A stretch of 64,000 bases of DNA from JALOAT01 sp041685115 (GCA_041685115.1 JAWLGK010000001.1:186001-250000); one strand, 5' to 3'. Shown: positions 10,126-18,699, counted from the stretch's first letter. The notes: a model not told the origin generated them from the letters alone. Made by a program: numbers and translations.

Positions 10126-10425
10126 ATGTACCAGGAAAACGATGTCTATGACGAGGCCGCCCGCGAAGCGGTCGAACTCGGCAACCGGCTGGTCGCCGGC
10201 GACAAAGAGGTGGGTCTGTGGGACGTGGCCGATGGCCTGCTCGCCGGGGCCATCCATTTCTGGCTCTATGCGCGCCAGCCCTGCGATGACCCCCGCTGCG
10301 AGGACTGCGCGCCCATCAGCACCGCCGAGCAGCGCCTGGCCGAACTGCTGCAACTCGTTCGCGAGCTGGCCCAGGACAGCGACTACTACCACTCGCCCAA
10401 CGACGCTAACGTCGGCCGGGCCTGA
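10126..10425 (+). CDS. small acidic hypothetical protein
   Basis: A 99-residue, strongly acidic, probably soluble helical protein. It contains a CDDPRCEDC motif around residue 52 whose three cysteines could bind metal, which I cannot confirm. The rest reads as amphipathic helices (EAAREAVELGNRL; EQRLAELLQLVRELAQD). I do not recognise a characterised family. A TAAGAT box at about 10091-10096 could be a -10 element for this gene. Its 3' side runs into a repeat cluster. Confidence 0.65.
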   Translation: MYQENDVYDEAAREAVELGNRLVAGDKEVGLWDVADGLLAGAIHFWLYARQPCDDPRCEDCAPISTAEQRLAELLQLVRELAQDSDYYHSPNDANVGRA

Positions 10426-10635
10426 TTGAGAAGGGATTTCAACGCGGAGGATGCGGAGGCGCGGAGATCGCGGAGGGACTGAAGTCGTTGTCAGCCCTCC
10501 GCCGGTGGTCTCCGGGCTCGGACCGCAGAAACGCAGAGGGGACGCGGGGCGCGGAGGGTTGAATCAGCATCTGCCGGTGGTGTCTGCCGGCTCGTCATTC
10601 AAACCTCCGCGTTTTTACGACCCTTATATGCGCTT
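10426..10635. repeat. type B repeat cluster between convergent genes
   Basis: Two direct copies of a G-rich array occur, at about 10441-10477 (ACGCGGAGG-type units) and 10521-10558 (ACGCAGAGG and ACGCGGGGC units). Each is accompanied by a similar C/G-rich stretch: CGCCGGTGGTCTCCGGGCTCG at about 10500-10520 and TGCCGGTGGTGTCTGCCGGC at about 10571-10590. A short inverted remnant, AACCTCCGCGTT, lies near 10601-10612. The region therefore resembles a decayed tandem duplication of the type B element. It separates the small hypothetical gene from the convergent rpoH. Confidence 0.7.
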
Positions 10636-11481
10636 TTACGCCGCCAGGACGTTCTTGAGCCGGTTCATGGCGTTTTTCTCCAGCTGGCGGATGCGCTCGG
10701 CGGAGACGCCGTACTTGTCGGCAAGTTCCTGCAAGGTGGCCTTGTTGTCCTCATCCAGCCAGCGGCGCTGGAGGATGTCGCGGCTGCGCTCGTCCAGGCC
10801 AGCCAGGGCGGTCTGCAGCTGATCCAGGTTCGCGCTTTCCCACTGGGCATTTTCCACCAGGGTGGCCGGATCGTGGCGCATGTCGGCCAGGTAGGCGGCG
10901 GGCGCGGGTGCCTCGTCATCGGCGTCCGACTGTGGATCGAAGCCCACGTCCTGACCGGCCAGGCGCTGCTCCATCTCCAGTACCTGCGCCGAGGTCACAC
11001 CCAGGTTCTGCGCCACTTGATCGACCTCTTCCCGGGAGAACCAGCCCAGGCGCTTCTTGGAACTGCGCAGGTTGAAGAACAGCTTGCGCTGTGCCTTGGT
11101 GGTGGCGACCTTCACGATGCGCCAGTTGCGCAGGATGAATTCGTGGATCTCGGCACGGATCCAGTGCACGGCGAAGGACACCAGGCGCACGTTCATGCCC
11201 GGGTCGAAACGTTTCACGGCCTTCATGAGGCCGATGTTGCCTTCCTGGATGAGGTCGGCCTGAGGCAGGCCGTAGCCGGCGTAGCCGCGCGCGATGTGCG
11301 CAACGAAGCGCAGGTGGGACAGCACCAGACGCCGTGCGGCGTCCAGGTCGTTGAACCGTTGCAGGCGCTCGGCGAGCTCACGCTCCTCCTCGGCGGAGAG
11401 CATGGGAATGCGGTTCACGGACTGGATGTACGCTTCGATGCTGCCCGTCGGAACCAATTGCAGCTCAAGTGCCTTGGACAT
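10636..11481 (-). CDS. rpoH: RNA polymerase sigma-32 factor RpoH
   Basis: Heat-shock sigma factor of 281 residues, close to the E. coli length. Region 2 core binding and -10 recognition (HLRFVAHIARGY ... EGNIGLMKAVKRFDP) spans about residues 56-94. The RpoH box QRKLFFNLR at residues 131-139 is diagnostic. Region 4.2 (LQELADKYGVSAERIRQLEK) is near the C-terminus. The start is set by a GGGGAGGA ribosome site 4-11 bases before ATG 11481. A CIRCE operator lies upstream. The rpoH-ftsX-ftsE-ftsY order is conserved, though a GGDEF gene intervenes here. Confidence 0.97.
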   Translation of the reverse strand: MSKALELQLVPTGSIEAYIQSVNRIPMLSAEEERELAERLQRFNDLDAARRLVLSHLRFVAHIARGYAGYGLPQADLIQEGNIGLMKAVKRFDPGMNVRLVSFAVHWIRAEIHEFILRNWRIVKVATTKAQRKLFFNLRSSKKRLGWFSREEVDQVAQNLGVTSAQVLEMEQRLAGQDVGFDPQSDADDEAPAPAAYLADMRHDPATLVENAQWESANLDQLQTALAGLDERSRDILQRRWLDEDNKATLQELADKYGVSAERIRQLEKNAMNRLKNVLAA

Positions 11482-11524
11482 CGTTCCTCCCCTGAAGAAA
11501 AGGATTAGCGCTTTCTTATAACGG

Positions 11525-11554
11525 ATACTAGCACTCGGGCTTTGAGAGTGCCAA
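11525..11554 (-). promoter_or_regulatory. CIRCE (HrcA) operator overlapping the rpoH promoter
   Basis: At 11528-11554 the plus strand reads CTAGCACTC, nine bases, then GAGTGCCAA. The CIRCE consensus is TTAGCACTC-N9-GAGTGCTAA, so 16 of 18 arm positions match with exact spacing. On the minus strand the same bases provide a TTGGCA -35 (11549-11554) and, after 18 bases, a TAGTAT -10 (11525-11530). HrcA binding here would block sigma-70 transcription of rpoH, whose ATG is about 45 bases downstream. hrcA is not in this window. Confidence 0.85.
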
Positions 11555-11642
11555 GGCGCGAAAAAGTTCCTGGCGAGGTCGTGAAAGCGCTCGGTTGTCC
11601 TGCGCACCGCGGCAGTCCGCGCGCATGCAGTGGAAACCGGCG

Positions 11643-12968
11643 CTAGGCGGTCGCCTGAAGCAGCGCATGGACCTGGTTACGGGCGTCACTGATGTAGATG
11701 CGGTTGCGCCCGGCGGCCTTGGCGGCGTACAGCGCCTTGTCCGCGAGGGCCATGAGGGCATTCAGGTCCGCCTCCGGGTGCTGCTCGGCACAGGCGATAC
11801 CGATGCTCACCGAGATCGATACCCCGGCGGGCTTGAGGGAGGCGACCGCGGCACGCAGCTCCTCGGCGCGCTCGCCGGCCTGCTGGCGCGAGCAGCGCGG
11901 CACCAGCACGGCAAACTCCTCACCGCCGAAACGCACCGGCAGCCCGTCCGAGAAGCGCTCGGACAACAGCTGGCCCACGGCCGTGAGCACCACGTCGCCG
12001 GTCAAGTGGCCGTGGTTGTCGTTGATCTGCTTGAAGTGATCCAGGTCGACGATCATCACCCACAGGGGCTGGTTGCGCTTGTCCGCGGCGAAGCGTACGC
12101 CCTCGTTGGCCAGATAGTGTCGGTTGTACACGCCGGTGAGGCTGTCGGTGACCGCCATGCGCTGCATGGCCTGGGCCTGGTGCTTGAGGGTATCGAACTG
12201 GTGTTTGACCGTGAGCAGCAGGCGCACGCGCGCCATGAGGATCTCTTCCACCAGGGGCTTGCTGACGAAGTCGTTGGCACCGGCACGGAATACGCCCAGT
12301 TGGGTGTTTACGCCCTCATCGCCGGTCAGGACCAGCACCGGGAGTTCTTCCTGGGAATAGCGCAACTGGGTACGCAGCACGTGCAGCAGGTCGCCCCCGC
12401 TCAGCTCGCCCTTCAGGGCCATGTCGGTGATCACCAGGTCGAAGGCGCCGCGCGGCTCCGCGCGCACCAGTTGCAGGGCCTCCTCGGCGCTCATCACGTG
12501 TTCCACGCGCAGGTTGTGGCGTTCGAGGATCTTGCGGGTGAGCGCCGCCACGGTGTGACTGTCCTCCACGTACAGTACGCGCCCGGTGAGTCCCGCATGA
12601 CGATCCAGGAACCGGCGCAGGAACGGTCCGAAGGCCTGATAGCCGCTGGACTTTTCGAAATAGTCGGTGACGCCGGCGGTGAAGCCCTCGCGCAGCAAGC
12701 GGCCGTCCGCGTCGCCGGAGGTGACGATGATGGGCGTCAGGTAGTGGTTTTCACTGGAACGGATGTGCCGGCAGAGGTACAGGCCGTCCATGTCCGGCAG
12801 GACCAGCGCGGTGGTGATGAGATCGAAGCGGTCGGCGGCAAGCCGCTCCAGGGCCTCATGCCCGCTGCCGCAGGAGGTGACACGCACACCCTTGAGCTCC
12901 TCGCTGATCACGCGGGTGAGGAGTTCGCGAGAAACGGCCGACCCGTCAACCACGAGTACGCTACGCAC
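11643..12968 (-). CDS. PleD-like response regulator: REC-REC-GGDEF diguanylate cyclase
   Basis: Two receiver domains (about residues 1-125 and 130-250) followed by a GGDEF domain (270-435), 441 residues. The second receiver keeps its acidic pair (VED, 135-136), phosphoacceptor D182 and lysine (SKP). The first has alanine at the phosphoacceptor position (TTALVLPDMDG, A54) and only one acidic residue in VVDGS, so it should not be phosphorylated. The cyclase site is intact: MIVDLDHFKQIN and RFGGEEF (348-352). An RFSD resembling an inhibitory I-site is offset by one residue. It sits between ftsX and rpoH. Confidence 0.9.
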   Translation of the reverse strand: MRSVLVVDGSAVSRELLTRVISEELKGVRVTSCGSGHEALERLAADRFDLITTALVLPDMDGLYLCRHIRSSENHYLTPIIVTSGDADGRLLREGFTAGVTDYFEKSSGYQAFGPFLRRFLDRHAGLTGRVLYVEDSHTVAALTRKILERHNLRVEHVMSAEEALQLVRAEPRGAFDLVITDMALKGELSGGDLLHVLRTQLRYSQEELPVLVLTGDEGVNTQLGVFRAGANDFVSKPLVEEILMARVRLLLTVKHQFDTLKHQAQAMQRMAVTDSLTGVYNRHYLANEGVRFAADKRNQPLWVMIVDLDHFKQINDNHGHLTGDVVLTAVGQLLSERFSDGLPVRFGGEEFAVLVPRCSRQQAGERAEELRAAVASLKPAGVSISVSIGIACAEQHPEADLNALMALADKALYAAKAAGRNRIYISDARNQVHALLQATA

Positions 12969-13084
12969 GTTTGGGCCTGTCCTTGGGATTCTTGAGGGAA
13001 TGGTAAGGAGTTATATCACGTGACCGCCTATCGGCAAGGTCGGGGCGATCCAAATTGCGGCAAGGCAGTGAGCTGTCGTGGCTG

Positions 13085-14059
13085 TCAGGTCGGTTCGATG
13101 TCACGCAAGTGCCGCCCCACCGCCAGCCAGGAACCTACCAGGCCAAGAAGTGCCCCGGCCAGGAGCACCGTTCCCGCATCGGTCGCCGCCAGGCCCTGGA
13201 TGCGATAATCGCTCTGATAGAGCGCGGCCAAGTCCGCGGCCGGACCGGCCAGCAGCGCGAGGGCGCCGGCGAGCAACATCAGGGCTATCGCCCCGCCCGC
13301 CAAGCCATACCACAACCCCGCATAGAGAAAGGGCCGGCGCACGAAGGCATCCGTGCCGCCGATGAGTTTGGTGAGCACGATCTCGTCGCGCCGGTTCATG
13401 ATGGCCAGGCGGATGGTATTGCCCACCACCAGCAGTACCGCCAACGCTAGTAATCCGCCCAACACCCAGGTGCCGCGGCGGGCCATCTCCATGATGGCGT
13501 AAAGCCGCTTGACCCAATCCATATCCAGCTGCGCCCGGTCCACCTCCGGGCGCGCACGCAGCCCGTCAAGCAGCGCGCCGATGTCGGCTGCATCGTTCGC
13601 ATTCAATGCGGGGTGCAGCACGATCACCGCGGGCAGTGGATTGTCCTCCAGTGCTTCCAGGGCCTCGCCGAAACCGGAGAGGCGACGGAATTCCTCCAGT
13701 GCCTCGACGCGGGAGACGAACCGGACGTCGGCAATGTCGCCCCGGCTGCGGAATTCGTCGGCCAATGCCCGGCCGCGCGCCTCGCTCGCATCCAGTTTCA
13801 GGAATACCGAGATCTGTGTAGCGCCGTCCCAGCCGGAAGTTACCGCCCGGGCGTTGTTGAGCAGCACGTGCAGGCCCGCTGGCAGCGCGAGTGCGATGCC
13901 GATCACGGCGGCCGTCATGAGGGTCGCTGCCGGGCGGGCCGACAACTGGCCGAGGGCGTACAGCAGGGTCTGTACATGGCGCAGCAGGTACACCTGCACG
14001 GCGGTGAAAGGACCCGTGTGCACGGGGCGCGCGCCGGCGCTACGTTCCGGAGCACTCAT
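13085..14059 (-). CDS. ftsX: cell-division protein FtsX
   Basis: Membrane subunit of the FtsEX complex that relays ATP hydrolysis to periplasmic amidase activators at the septum. The 324-residue protein has a cytoplasmic N-terminus, a first TM at about residues 46-68, a periplasmic domain (about 70-205) and three C-terminal TMs (about 215-235, 258-282, 298-315), the usual FtsX topology. Its start overlaps the ftsE stop by four bases. Confidence 0.95.
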   Translation of the reverse strand: MSAPERSAGARPVHTGPFTAVQVYLLRHVQTLLYALGQLSARPAATLMTAAVIGIALALPAGLHVLLNNARAVTSGWDGATQISVFLKLDASEARGRALADEFRSRGDIADVRFVSRVEALEEFRRLSGFGEALEALEDNPLPAVIVLHPALNANDAADIGALLDGLRARPEVDRAQLDMDWVKRLYAIMEMARRGTWVLGGLLALAVLLVVGNTIRLAIMNRRDEIVLTKLIGGTDAFVRRPFLYAGLWYGLAGGAIALMLLAGALALLAGPAADLAALYQSDYRIQGLAATDAGTVLLAGALLGLVGSWLAVGRHLRDIEPT

Positions 14060-14727
14060 GCGCGGGCCCCCGTGTCGGCCACCAGGCGGCCCTGGTGCAA
14101 TTGCAGGATGCGGTGGGGCAGGGTCTCGATGAGCGGGATGTCGTGGGTGGCCACCAGCACCGAGACGCCCACGCGCTGGAATTCCTCGAAGATGCCCATG
14201 ATGTCGCGGGCCATGGCCGGGTCCAGGTTGCCGGTGGGTTCGTCGGCGAGGATGAGCGCCGGCTTGCTCACCACCGCGCGCGCGATAGCCACCCGTTGCT
14301 GTTCACCGCCGGACAGGGTGATGGGATACATGCGCTCCTTGCCGAGCAGGCCGACCTTGTCGAGCGCCGCGCGCACCCGCTTGCCGATCTCGTGGGCGGA
14401 CTGGCCCGCCACCACCAGGGGCAGTGCCACGTTGTCGAACACGGTGCGGTCGAACAGCAGGCGGTAGTCCTGGAAGATGATGCCGATCTGACGGCGGTGG
14501 CCGGGGATGCCGCGCCGCGACACCTTGGCGAGGTTGTGGCCGTTGACCACCACCTGACCGTTGGAACTGCGCTCGATGAGCGACACCAGCTTCAGCAGGG
14601 TGCTCTTGCCCGCGCCCGAGTGGCCGGTGAGGAAGGCCATCTCGCCCGGCGCAAGATGCAGGCTCACGTCCTTCAGCGCCTCGAAGCCCCCTGGGTAACG
14701 CTTGCTGATGTTGGTAAGTCGGATCAT
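14056..14727 (-). CDS. ftsE: cell-division ATP-binding protein FtsE
   Basis: ABC ATPase of 223 residues partnering FtsX. Walker A GHSGAGKST, Q-loop FQDYRLL, signature LSGGEQQR and Walker B LILADEPTGN are all intact. The start is ATG 14727, matching the family N-terminus MIRLTNISKRYPGG; a longer in-frame extension would translate the repeat element. No Shine-Dalgarno is visible: the bases before the ATG are pyrimidine-rich and end only 15 bases from a perfect 30-base inverted-repeat arm, so translation may depend on that structure or on coupling from ftsY. Confidence 0.96.
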   Translation of the reverse strand: MIRLTNISKRYPGGFEALKDVSLHLAPGEMAFLTGHSGAGKSTLLKLVSLIERSSNGQVVVNGHNLAKVSRRGIPGHRRQIGIIFQDYRLLFDRTVFDNVALPLVVAGQSAHEIGKRVRAALDKVGLLGKERMYPITLSGGEQQRVAIARAVVSKPALILADEPTGNLDPAMARDIMGIFEEFQRVGVSVLVATHDIPLIETLPHRILQLHQGRLVADTGARA

Positions 14728-14742
14728 GGAAAAGAAGAGATC

Positions 14743-14880
14743 AACCACGGGGGACACGGGGAACACGGGGAAGAAATTTCCTTTTCTCTTCTGTTGCCCG
14801 CCGCGTGCAAAAACGCACGTTGCGCGTTTCCACTTCAATATCTTTTTGGTTTCCCCGTGTTCCCCGTGTCCCCCGTGGTT
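14743..14880. repeat. type A inverted repeat, copy 1 (ftsY-ftsE junction)
   Basis: Arms at 14743-14772 and 14851-14880 are perfect reverse complements over 30 bases, separated by 78 bases. Each arm reads inward AACCACGGGGG, then ACACGGGGA and ACACGGGGAA, a 9-base periodic body. The outer A-rich head is seen on the ftsY side (GCTTTTTCTTC at 14884-14894 on the plus strand) and overlaps the ftsY stop codon. The mRNA of ftsYEX would form a very stable stem here. Confidence 0.95.
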
Positions 14881-14892
14881 AAGGCTTTTTCT

Positions 14893-15861
14893 TCAACCGC
14901 CCAGTAAGGCTTCGACGAATTCGTCGGCGTCGAACACGCGCAGGTCGTCGATGCCTTCACCCACGCCGATGAAGCGGATGGGCACGCCCAGGCGCTTGGC
15001 GATGGCGAAGATAATACCGCCCTTGGCGGTGCCGTCCAGCTTGGTGAGCACCAGGCCGGTGAGGCCGACGGCGTTGTGGAATTGCTCGGCCTGGTTCAGC
15101 GCGTTTTGGCCGATGCCCGCGTCCAGCACCAGCAGCACCTCGTGGGGCGCACTGGGCTCCACCTTGCCGATGACGCGCCGCACCTTTTTCAGTTCTTCCA
15201 TGAGATTGCTCTGGGTGTGCAGGCGCCCGGCGGTATCGGCGATCACCACGTCGATGCCGCGTGCCTTGGCGGCGTTCACCGCATCGAAGATCACCGAGGC
15301 CGAATCGGCGCCGCTGTGCTGGGCGATGACGGGGATGTGATTGCGCTCACCCCACACCTGTAGCTGTTCCACCGCCGCGGCGCGGAAGGTGTCGCCCGCC
15401 GCCAGCATCACCGAGGCGCCCTGGGCTTGCAGGCGCTTGGCCAGTTTGCCGATGGTGGTGGTCTTGCCCGCGCCGTTCACGCCCACCACCAGGATCACGT
15501 AGGGCCGCACCGCGTCCGGGATATCCAGGGGCCGGGCCACGGGCCGCAACATCCCGGCCATGTCCTCGCGCAGGGCCGCGAACAGCGCATCGCCGTCGGC
15601 GAGCTGCTTGCGCGAGACCCGGCCAGTGATGTTGGCGATGAGCTCCGAGGTGGCATCCACGCCCACGTCGGCGGTGAGCAACTGGGTCTCGAGGTCCTCG
15701 AGCAGCGCATCGTCGATCTTGCGGCTGCCGACCAGGTCACGGATGTCGGTGTTGAGCACCTCTCGGGTGCGCGCGAGCCCCTGCTTGAGGCGCGCGAACA
15801 GACCGTTCTGTTCCGCCGCCGCGACGGGGGTGTCTTTCTTGCCTTTGCCGAAGCCGAACAT
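14893..15861 (-). CDS. ftsY: signal recognition particle receptor FtsY
   Basis: SRP receptor GTPase of 322 residues, docking ribosome-SRP complexes at the membrane. The N domain is followed by the G domain: P-loop VVGVNGAGKTTT, insertion-box motif around AAGDTFRAAAVEQLQ, DTAGR, TKLDGTAKGG, and the closing GVGEGIDDLRVFDADEFVEALL. The acidic A domain of E. coli FtsY is almost absent, as in many non-enteric bacteria. It is first in the ftsY-ftsE-ftsX order. Confidence 0.97.
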   Translation of the reverse strand: MFGFGKGKKDTPVAAAEQNGLFARLKQGLARTREVLNTDIRDLVGSRKIDDALLEDLETQLLTADVGVDATSELIANITGRVSRKQLADGDALFAALREDMAGMLRPVARPLDIPDAVRPYVILVVGVNGAGKTTTIGKLAKRLQAQGASVMLAAGDTFRAAAVEQLQVWGERNHIPVIAQHSGADSASVIFDAVNAAKARGIDVVIADTAGRLHTQSNLMEELKKVRRVIGKVEPSAPHEVLLVLDAGIGQNALNQAEQFHNAVGLTGLVLTKLDGTAKGGIIFAIAKRLGVPIRFIGVGEGIDDLRVFDADEFVEALLGG

Positions 15862-16040
15862 GGGTAGCGAAACTCGCAGCCGGGGAATACGGTCTAGTGT
15901 ACTGGTTCGTTATGGGTAGGCTCCGAAAGCGCATCCAAGAGCGAACCGTGCACCTGCAACGCGCCGGATGCCGGCGCGGGCGGTATCCTATCACTTCGGT
16001 CCCGCCCTGGGACTCGACCACACGAAACGAAAGGTTTTCG
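15862..16040. other. divergent intergenic region ftsY / M16 peptidase
   Basis: A 179-base gap between divergent genes. A short hairpin GCGCCGG-ATG-CCGGCGC lies at 15961-15977. A TATCCT hexamer near 15983 could be a -10 for the peptidase operon, with no clear -35. Nothing else is recognised. Confidence 0.35.
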
Positions 16041-17408
16041 ATGCCGAAGGCAACCACCTGGCTCCTTGCAGCCCTGCTCCTGCCCTGCGCGGCCTTCGCG
16101 CAGGTCCATGAGCGTACCCTCGACAACGGACTCAAGATCATCGTTAAGGAGGACCATCGCGCGCCGGTGGTGGTCTCCCAGGTCTGGTACAAAATCGGTG
16201 CCAGCTACGAGCACGTGGGACTCACGGGTATTTCGCACGTGCTGGAGCACATGATGTTCCAGGGCACCAAGCAGTACCCGGCCGGCGAATTCTCGCGCAT
16301 CATCGCCGAGAACGGCGGCAGCGAGAACGCCTTCACCGGTCGTGATTTCACCGCCTATTACCAGCAGCTCGAAGCCAGCCGGCTGCCCATCAGCTTCGAG
16401 CTGGAGGCTGACCGTATGCGCAATCTGGCGTTGCTGCCCAAGGAGTTCGCAAAGGAGGTGCAGGTGGTCATGGAGGAGCGCCGCCTGCGCACCGAGGATC
16501 GACCCCCGGCCCTCACTTACGAGCAGTTCATGGCGGCGGCCTTCACCGTGAGCCCGTACCAGAACCCGGTGATCGGCTGGATGACCGACCTGGAGAGCCT
16601 GACCATCGAGGACCTGCGTGCCTGGTACGCCAAATGGTACGCGCCCAACAACGCGACCCTTGTGGTGGTCGGCGACGTGAACGCCGACCGGGTGTTCGCC
16701 CTGGCCGACAAGCACTACGGCCCGTTGCGCCCCAGTGATCTGAGCACCCCCAAGCCGCGCCAGGAACCGGCGCAGCGCGGTGAGCGGCGTCTGACCGTGA
16801 AGCTCCCGGCGGAAGTACCGTTCCTGACCATGGGCTACAAGGTGCCGGTACTGAAGACCGCCGCCGCACCCTGGAAGGCCTATGCGCTCGAGGTGCTCGC
16901 GGGTGTGCTGGACGGCGGCGCCAGTGCGCGCCTCGCGCGCGACCTGGTGCGCGGCAGCCAGGTGGCCAACAGCGTCGGCGCCGATTACGACCTCTATGCC
17001 CGCCAGGACAGCCTGCTCTCGCTACAGGGCGTGCCGGCGCGGGGGCATTCCGTTGTGCAACTGGAAAAGGCCCTGCGTGAACAGGTCGCGCGGCTGCAAA
17101 GCGAATTGGTGAGCCCCGGCGAGTTGGCACGTATCAAGGCACAGGTGACCGCGGCCAAGGTCTACGAAAAGGATTCCGTGTATTACCAGGCCATGCAGAT
17201 CGGCATGCTGGAGACGGTCGGTCTCGACCACGGCCTGGCCGATGAATACGTGGACCGCATCGCGGCGGTCACCGCCGAGCAGGTACAGGCGGTGGCGCGC
17301 GAATTCCTCACCGACGAACGCCTCACGGTGGCCATGCTCGACCCACTGCCGCTCGACGGTAAGCCGCGTCCGGCGCGGAAGGAAGGAGCCACCGATGCGA
17401 TCCACTAA
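16041..17408 (+). CDS. M16 family zinc metalloprotease (catalytic partner)
   Basis: Pitrilysin-family peptidase of 455 residues with a signal peptide (WLLAALLLPCAAFAQ), so probably periplasmic. The inverted zinc motif H-x-x-E-H is in ISHVLEHMMFQGT at about residues 69-73, and the downstream Glu ligand lies in VQVVMEERR. Half-length M16 proteins act as heterodimers with a second subunit, here the overlapping next gene. ATG 16041 has AAGG eight bases upstream. This pair beside ftsY and rsmD is conserved in many gammaproteobacteria. Confidence 0.93.
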   Translation: MPKATTWLLAALLLPCAAFAQVHERTLDNGLKIIVKEDHRAPVVVSQVWYKIGASYEHVGLTGISHVLEHMMFQGTKQYPAGEFSRIIAENGGSENAFTGRDFTAYYQQLEASRLPISFELEADRMRNLALLPKEFAKEVQVVMEERRLRTEDRPPALTYEQFMAAAFTVSPYQNPVIGWMTDLESLTIEDLRAWYAKWYAPNNATLVVVGDVNADRVFALADKHYGPLRPSDLSTPKPRQEPAQRGERRLTVKLPAEVPFLTMGYKVPVLKTAAAPWKAYALEVLAGVLDGGASARLARDLVRGSQVANSVGADYDLYARQDSLLSLQGVPARGHSVVQLEKALREQVARLQSELVSPGELARIKAQVTAAKVYEKDSVYYQAMQIGMLETVGLDHGLADEYVDRIAAVTAEQVQAVAREFLTDERLTVAMLDPLPLDGKPRPARKEGATDAIH

Positions 17409-18699
17409 GCCGCTGCTGTTCGTCCTGCTGCTGGTTGGCGCCGGCCTGGCCCAGGCCATGCCCGCCATCGAACACTGGACCCTGCCGAACGGCGCGCGGG
17501 TCTATTACGCGCACGCCCCGCAGCTGCCCATGGTCGATGCCCACGTGGTGTTCGATGCCGGCAGCGCCCGCGACGAGGGCAAGCCGGGCCGGGCTTTGCT
17601 CACCAACGCCCTGCTGGCCGAGGGCGCCGGTGGACTCGATGCCGACGCCATCGCCGGCCGCTTCGAGGACGTGGGGGCGAGCTTCGGCAATGACGCCCTG
17701 CGCGACATGAGCTATTTCAGCCTGCGCACCCTCACCGAGCCCAAGCTCATGGCCCAGGCGGTGGAGACCGCCGCCTTGGTGCTTAACCGCCCCGATTTCC
17801 CGCCCCAGGCCATGGAGCGGGAGCGCAGCCGCGTGCTGGTCGGCCTGCGCCGTCAGGAGCAGTCGCCGGAGGCCGTCGCGGAAAAGGCCTTCTATCGCGC
17901 CGTGTACGGCAAACATCCCTATGCCGAGCCGCCCATCGGCAGCGAGGCGAGCATCAAGGCCCTCACCCGCGACGACCTGCGCGAGCACTACCGCCGCTAT
18001 TTCGTCGGTCGCAACGCCACCCTCGCCATCGTCGGTGCGGTGGACCGGGCCACCGCCGAGCGCCTGGCCGAGGCCCTGGTCGGCCGGCTCCCCGCGGGCG
18101 AGGCGCCGCCGCCGTTGCCCGCGCCGCCGGCCGCCGAGCCGCGCGAGCCGCTGCGCGTGACCTTCCCCTCGGCGCAGACCCACCTGCTGGTGGGCCAGCC
18201 GGGCATGCGCCGCCTCGACCCGGACTACTTCGCCCTGTACGTGGGCAATCACGTGCTCGGCGGCAGCGGCTTTACCTCGCGCATCACCAAGGCCATCCGC
18301 GAGGAGCGCGGCTTTGCCTACAGCGCCTACAGCTATTTCACCCCCATGGCGGTGGAAGGGCCGTTCATCATGGGCCTGCAGACGGCCACCGCCAACCGCG
18401 ACGAGGCCCTCGAGGTGCTGCGTGCGACCCTGGCCGAGTTCGTCGCCGAGGGGCCGAGTGCTGCGGAGTTGGAGGCCTCCAAGAAGAACATCACCGGCGG
18501 ATTTCCGCTGCGCATCGATTCCAACAGCGACATCGTGCAGTACCTGGCGGTGATCGGTTTTTACCGGCTGCCGCTGGACTACCTGGAGAAATTCACCGAG
18601 CGCGTGGAAGCCGTCACCGCGGAGCAGATCCGCGACGCCTTCCAACGCCGCATCCACCCCGAGGCCATGACCGTGGTGAGCGTGGGAGCGGCCTCATGA
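17395..18699 (+). CDS. M16 family peptidase, non-catalytic partner
   Basis: A 434-residue pitrilysin homologue with a signal peptide (LLFVLLLVGAGLAQA). The zinc site is absent: at the H-x-x-E-H position the sequence reads LTNALLAEGAGG. The C-terminal half keeps the substrate-binding R/Y-type region (ITKAIREERGFAYSAYSYF). This is the expected partner for the upstream catalytic subunit, as in mitochondrial MPP or the Sphingomonas M16 pair. Start ATG 17395 overlaps the upstream stop by 14 bases and has GGAAGGAG before it. Confidence 0.92.
   Translation: MRSTKPLLFVLLLVGAGLAQAMPAIEHWTLPNGARVYYAHAPQLPMVDAHVVFDAGSARDEGKPGRALLTNALLAEGAGGLDADAIAGRFEDVGASFGNDALRDMSYFSLRTLTEPKLMAQAVETAALVLNRPDFPPQAMERERSRVLVGLRRQEQSPEAVAEKAFYRAVYGKHPYAEPPIGSEASIKALTRDDLREHYRRYFVGRNATLAIVGAVDRATAERLAEALVGRLPAGEAPPPLPAPPAAEPREPLRVTFPSAQTHLLVGQPGMRRLDPDYFALYVGNHVLGGSGFTSRITKAIREERGFAYSAYSYFTPMAVEGPFIMGLQTATANRDEALEVLRATLAEFVAEGPSAAELEASKKNITGGFPLRIDSNSDIVQYLAVIGFYRLPLDYLEKFTERVEAVTAEQIRDAFQRRIHPEAMTVVSVGAAS

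Noticed and set aside
14893..15861. FtsY DAGIGQNA (Thr to Ile in the TGQNA box) as a defect
   Set aside because: A similar I-G-Q-N-A variant is, to my recollection, common in other proteobacterial FtsY proteins, so it is not evidence of inactivation.
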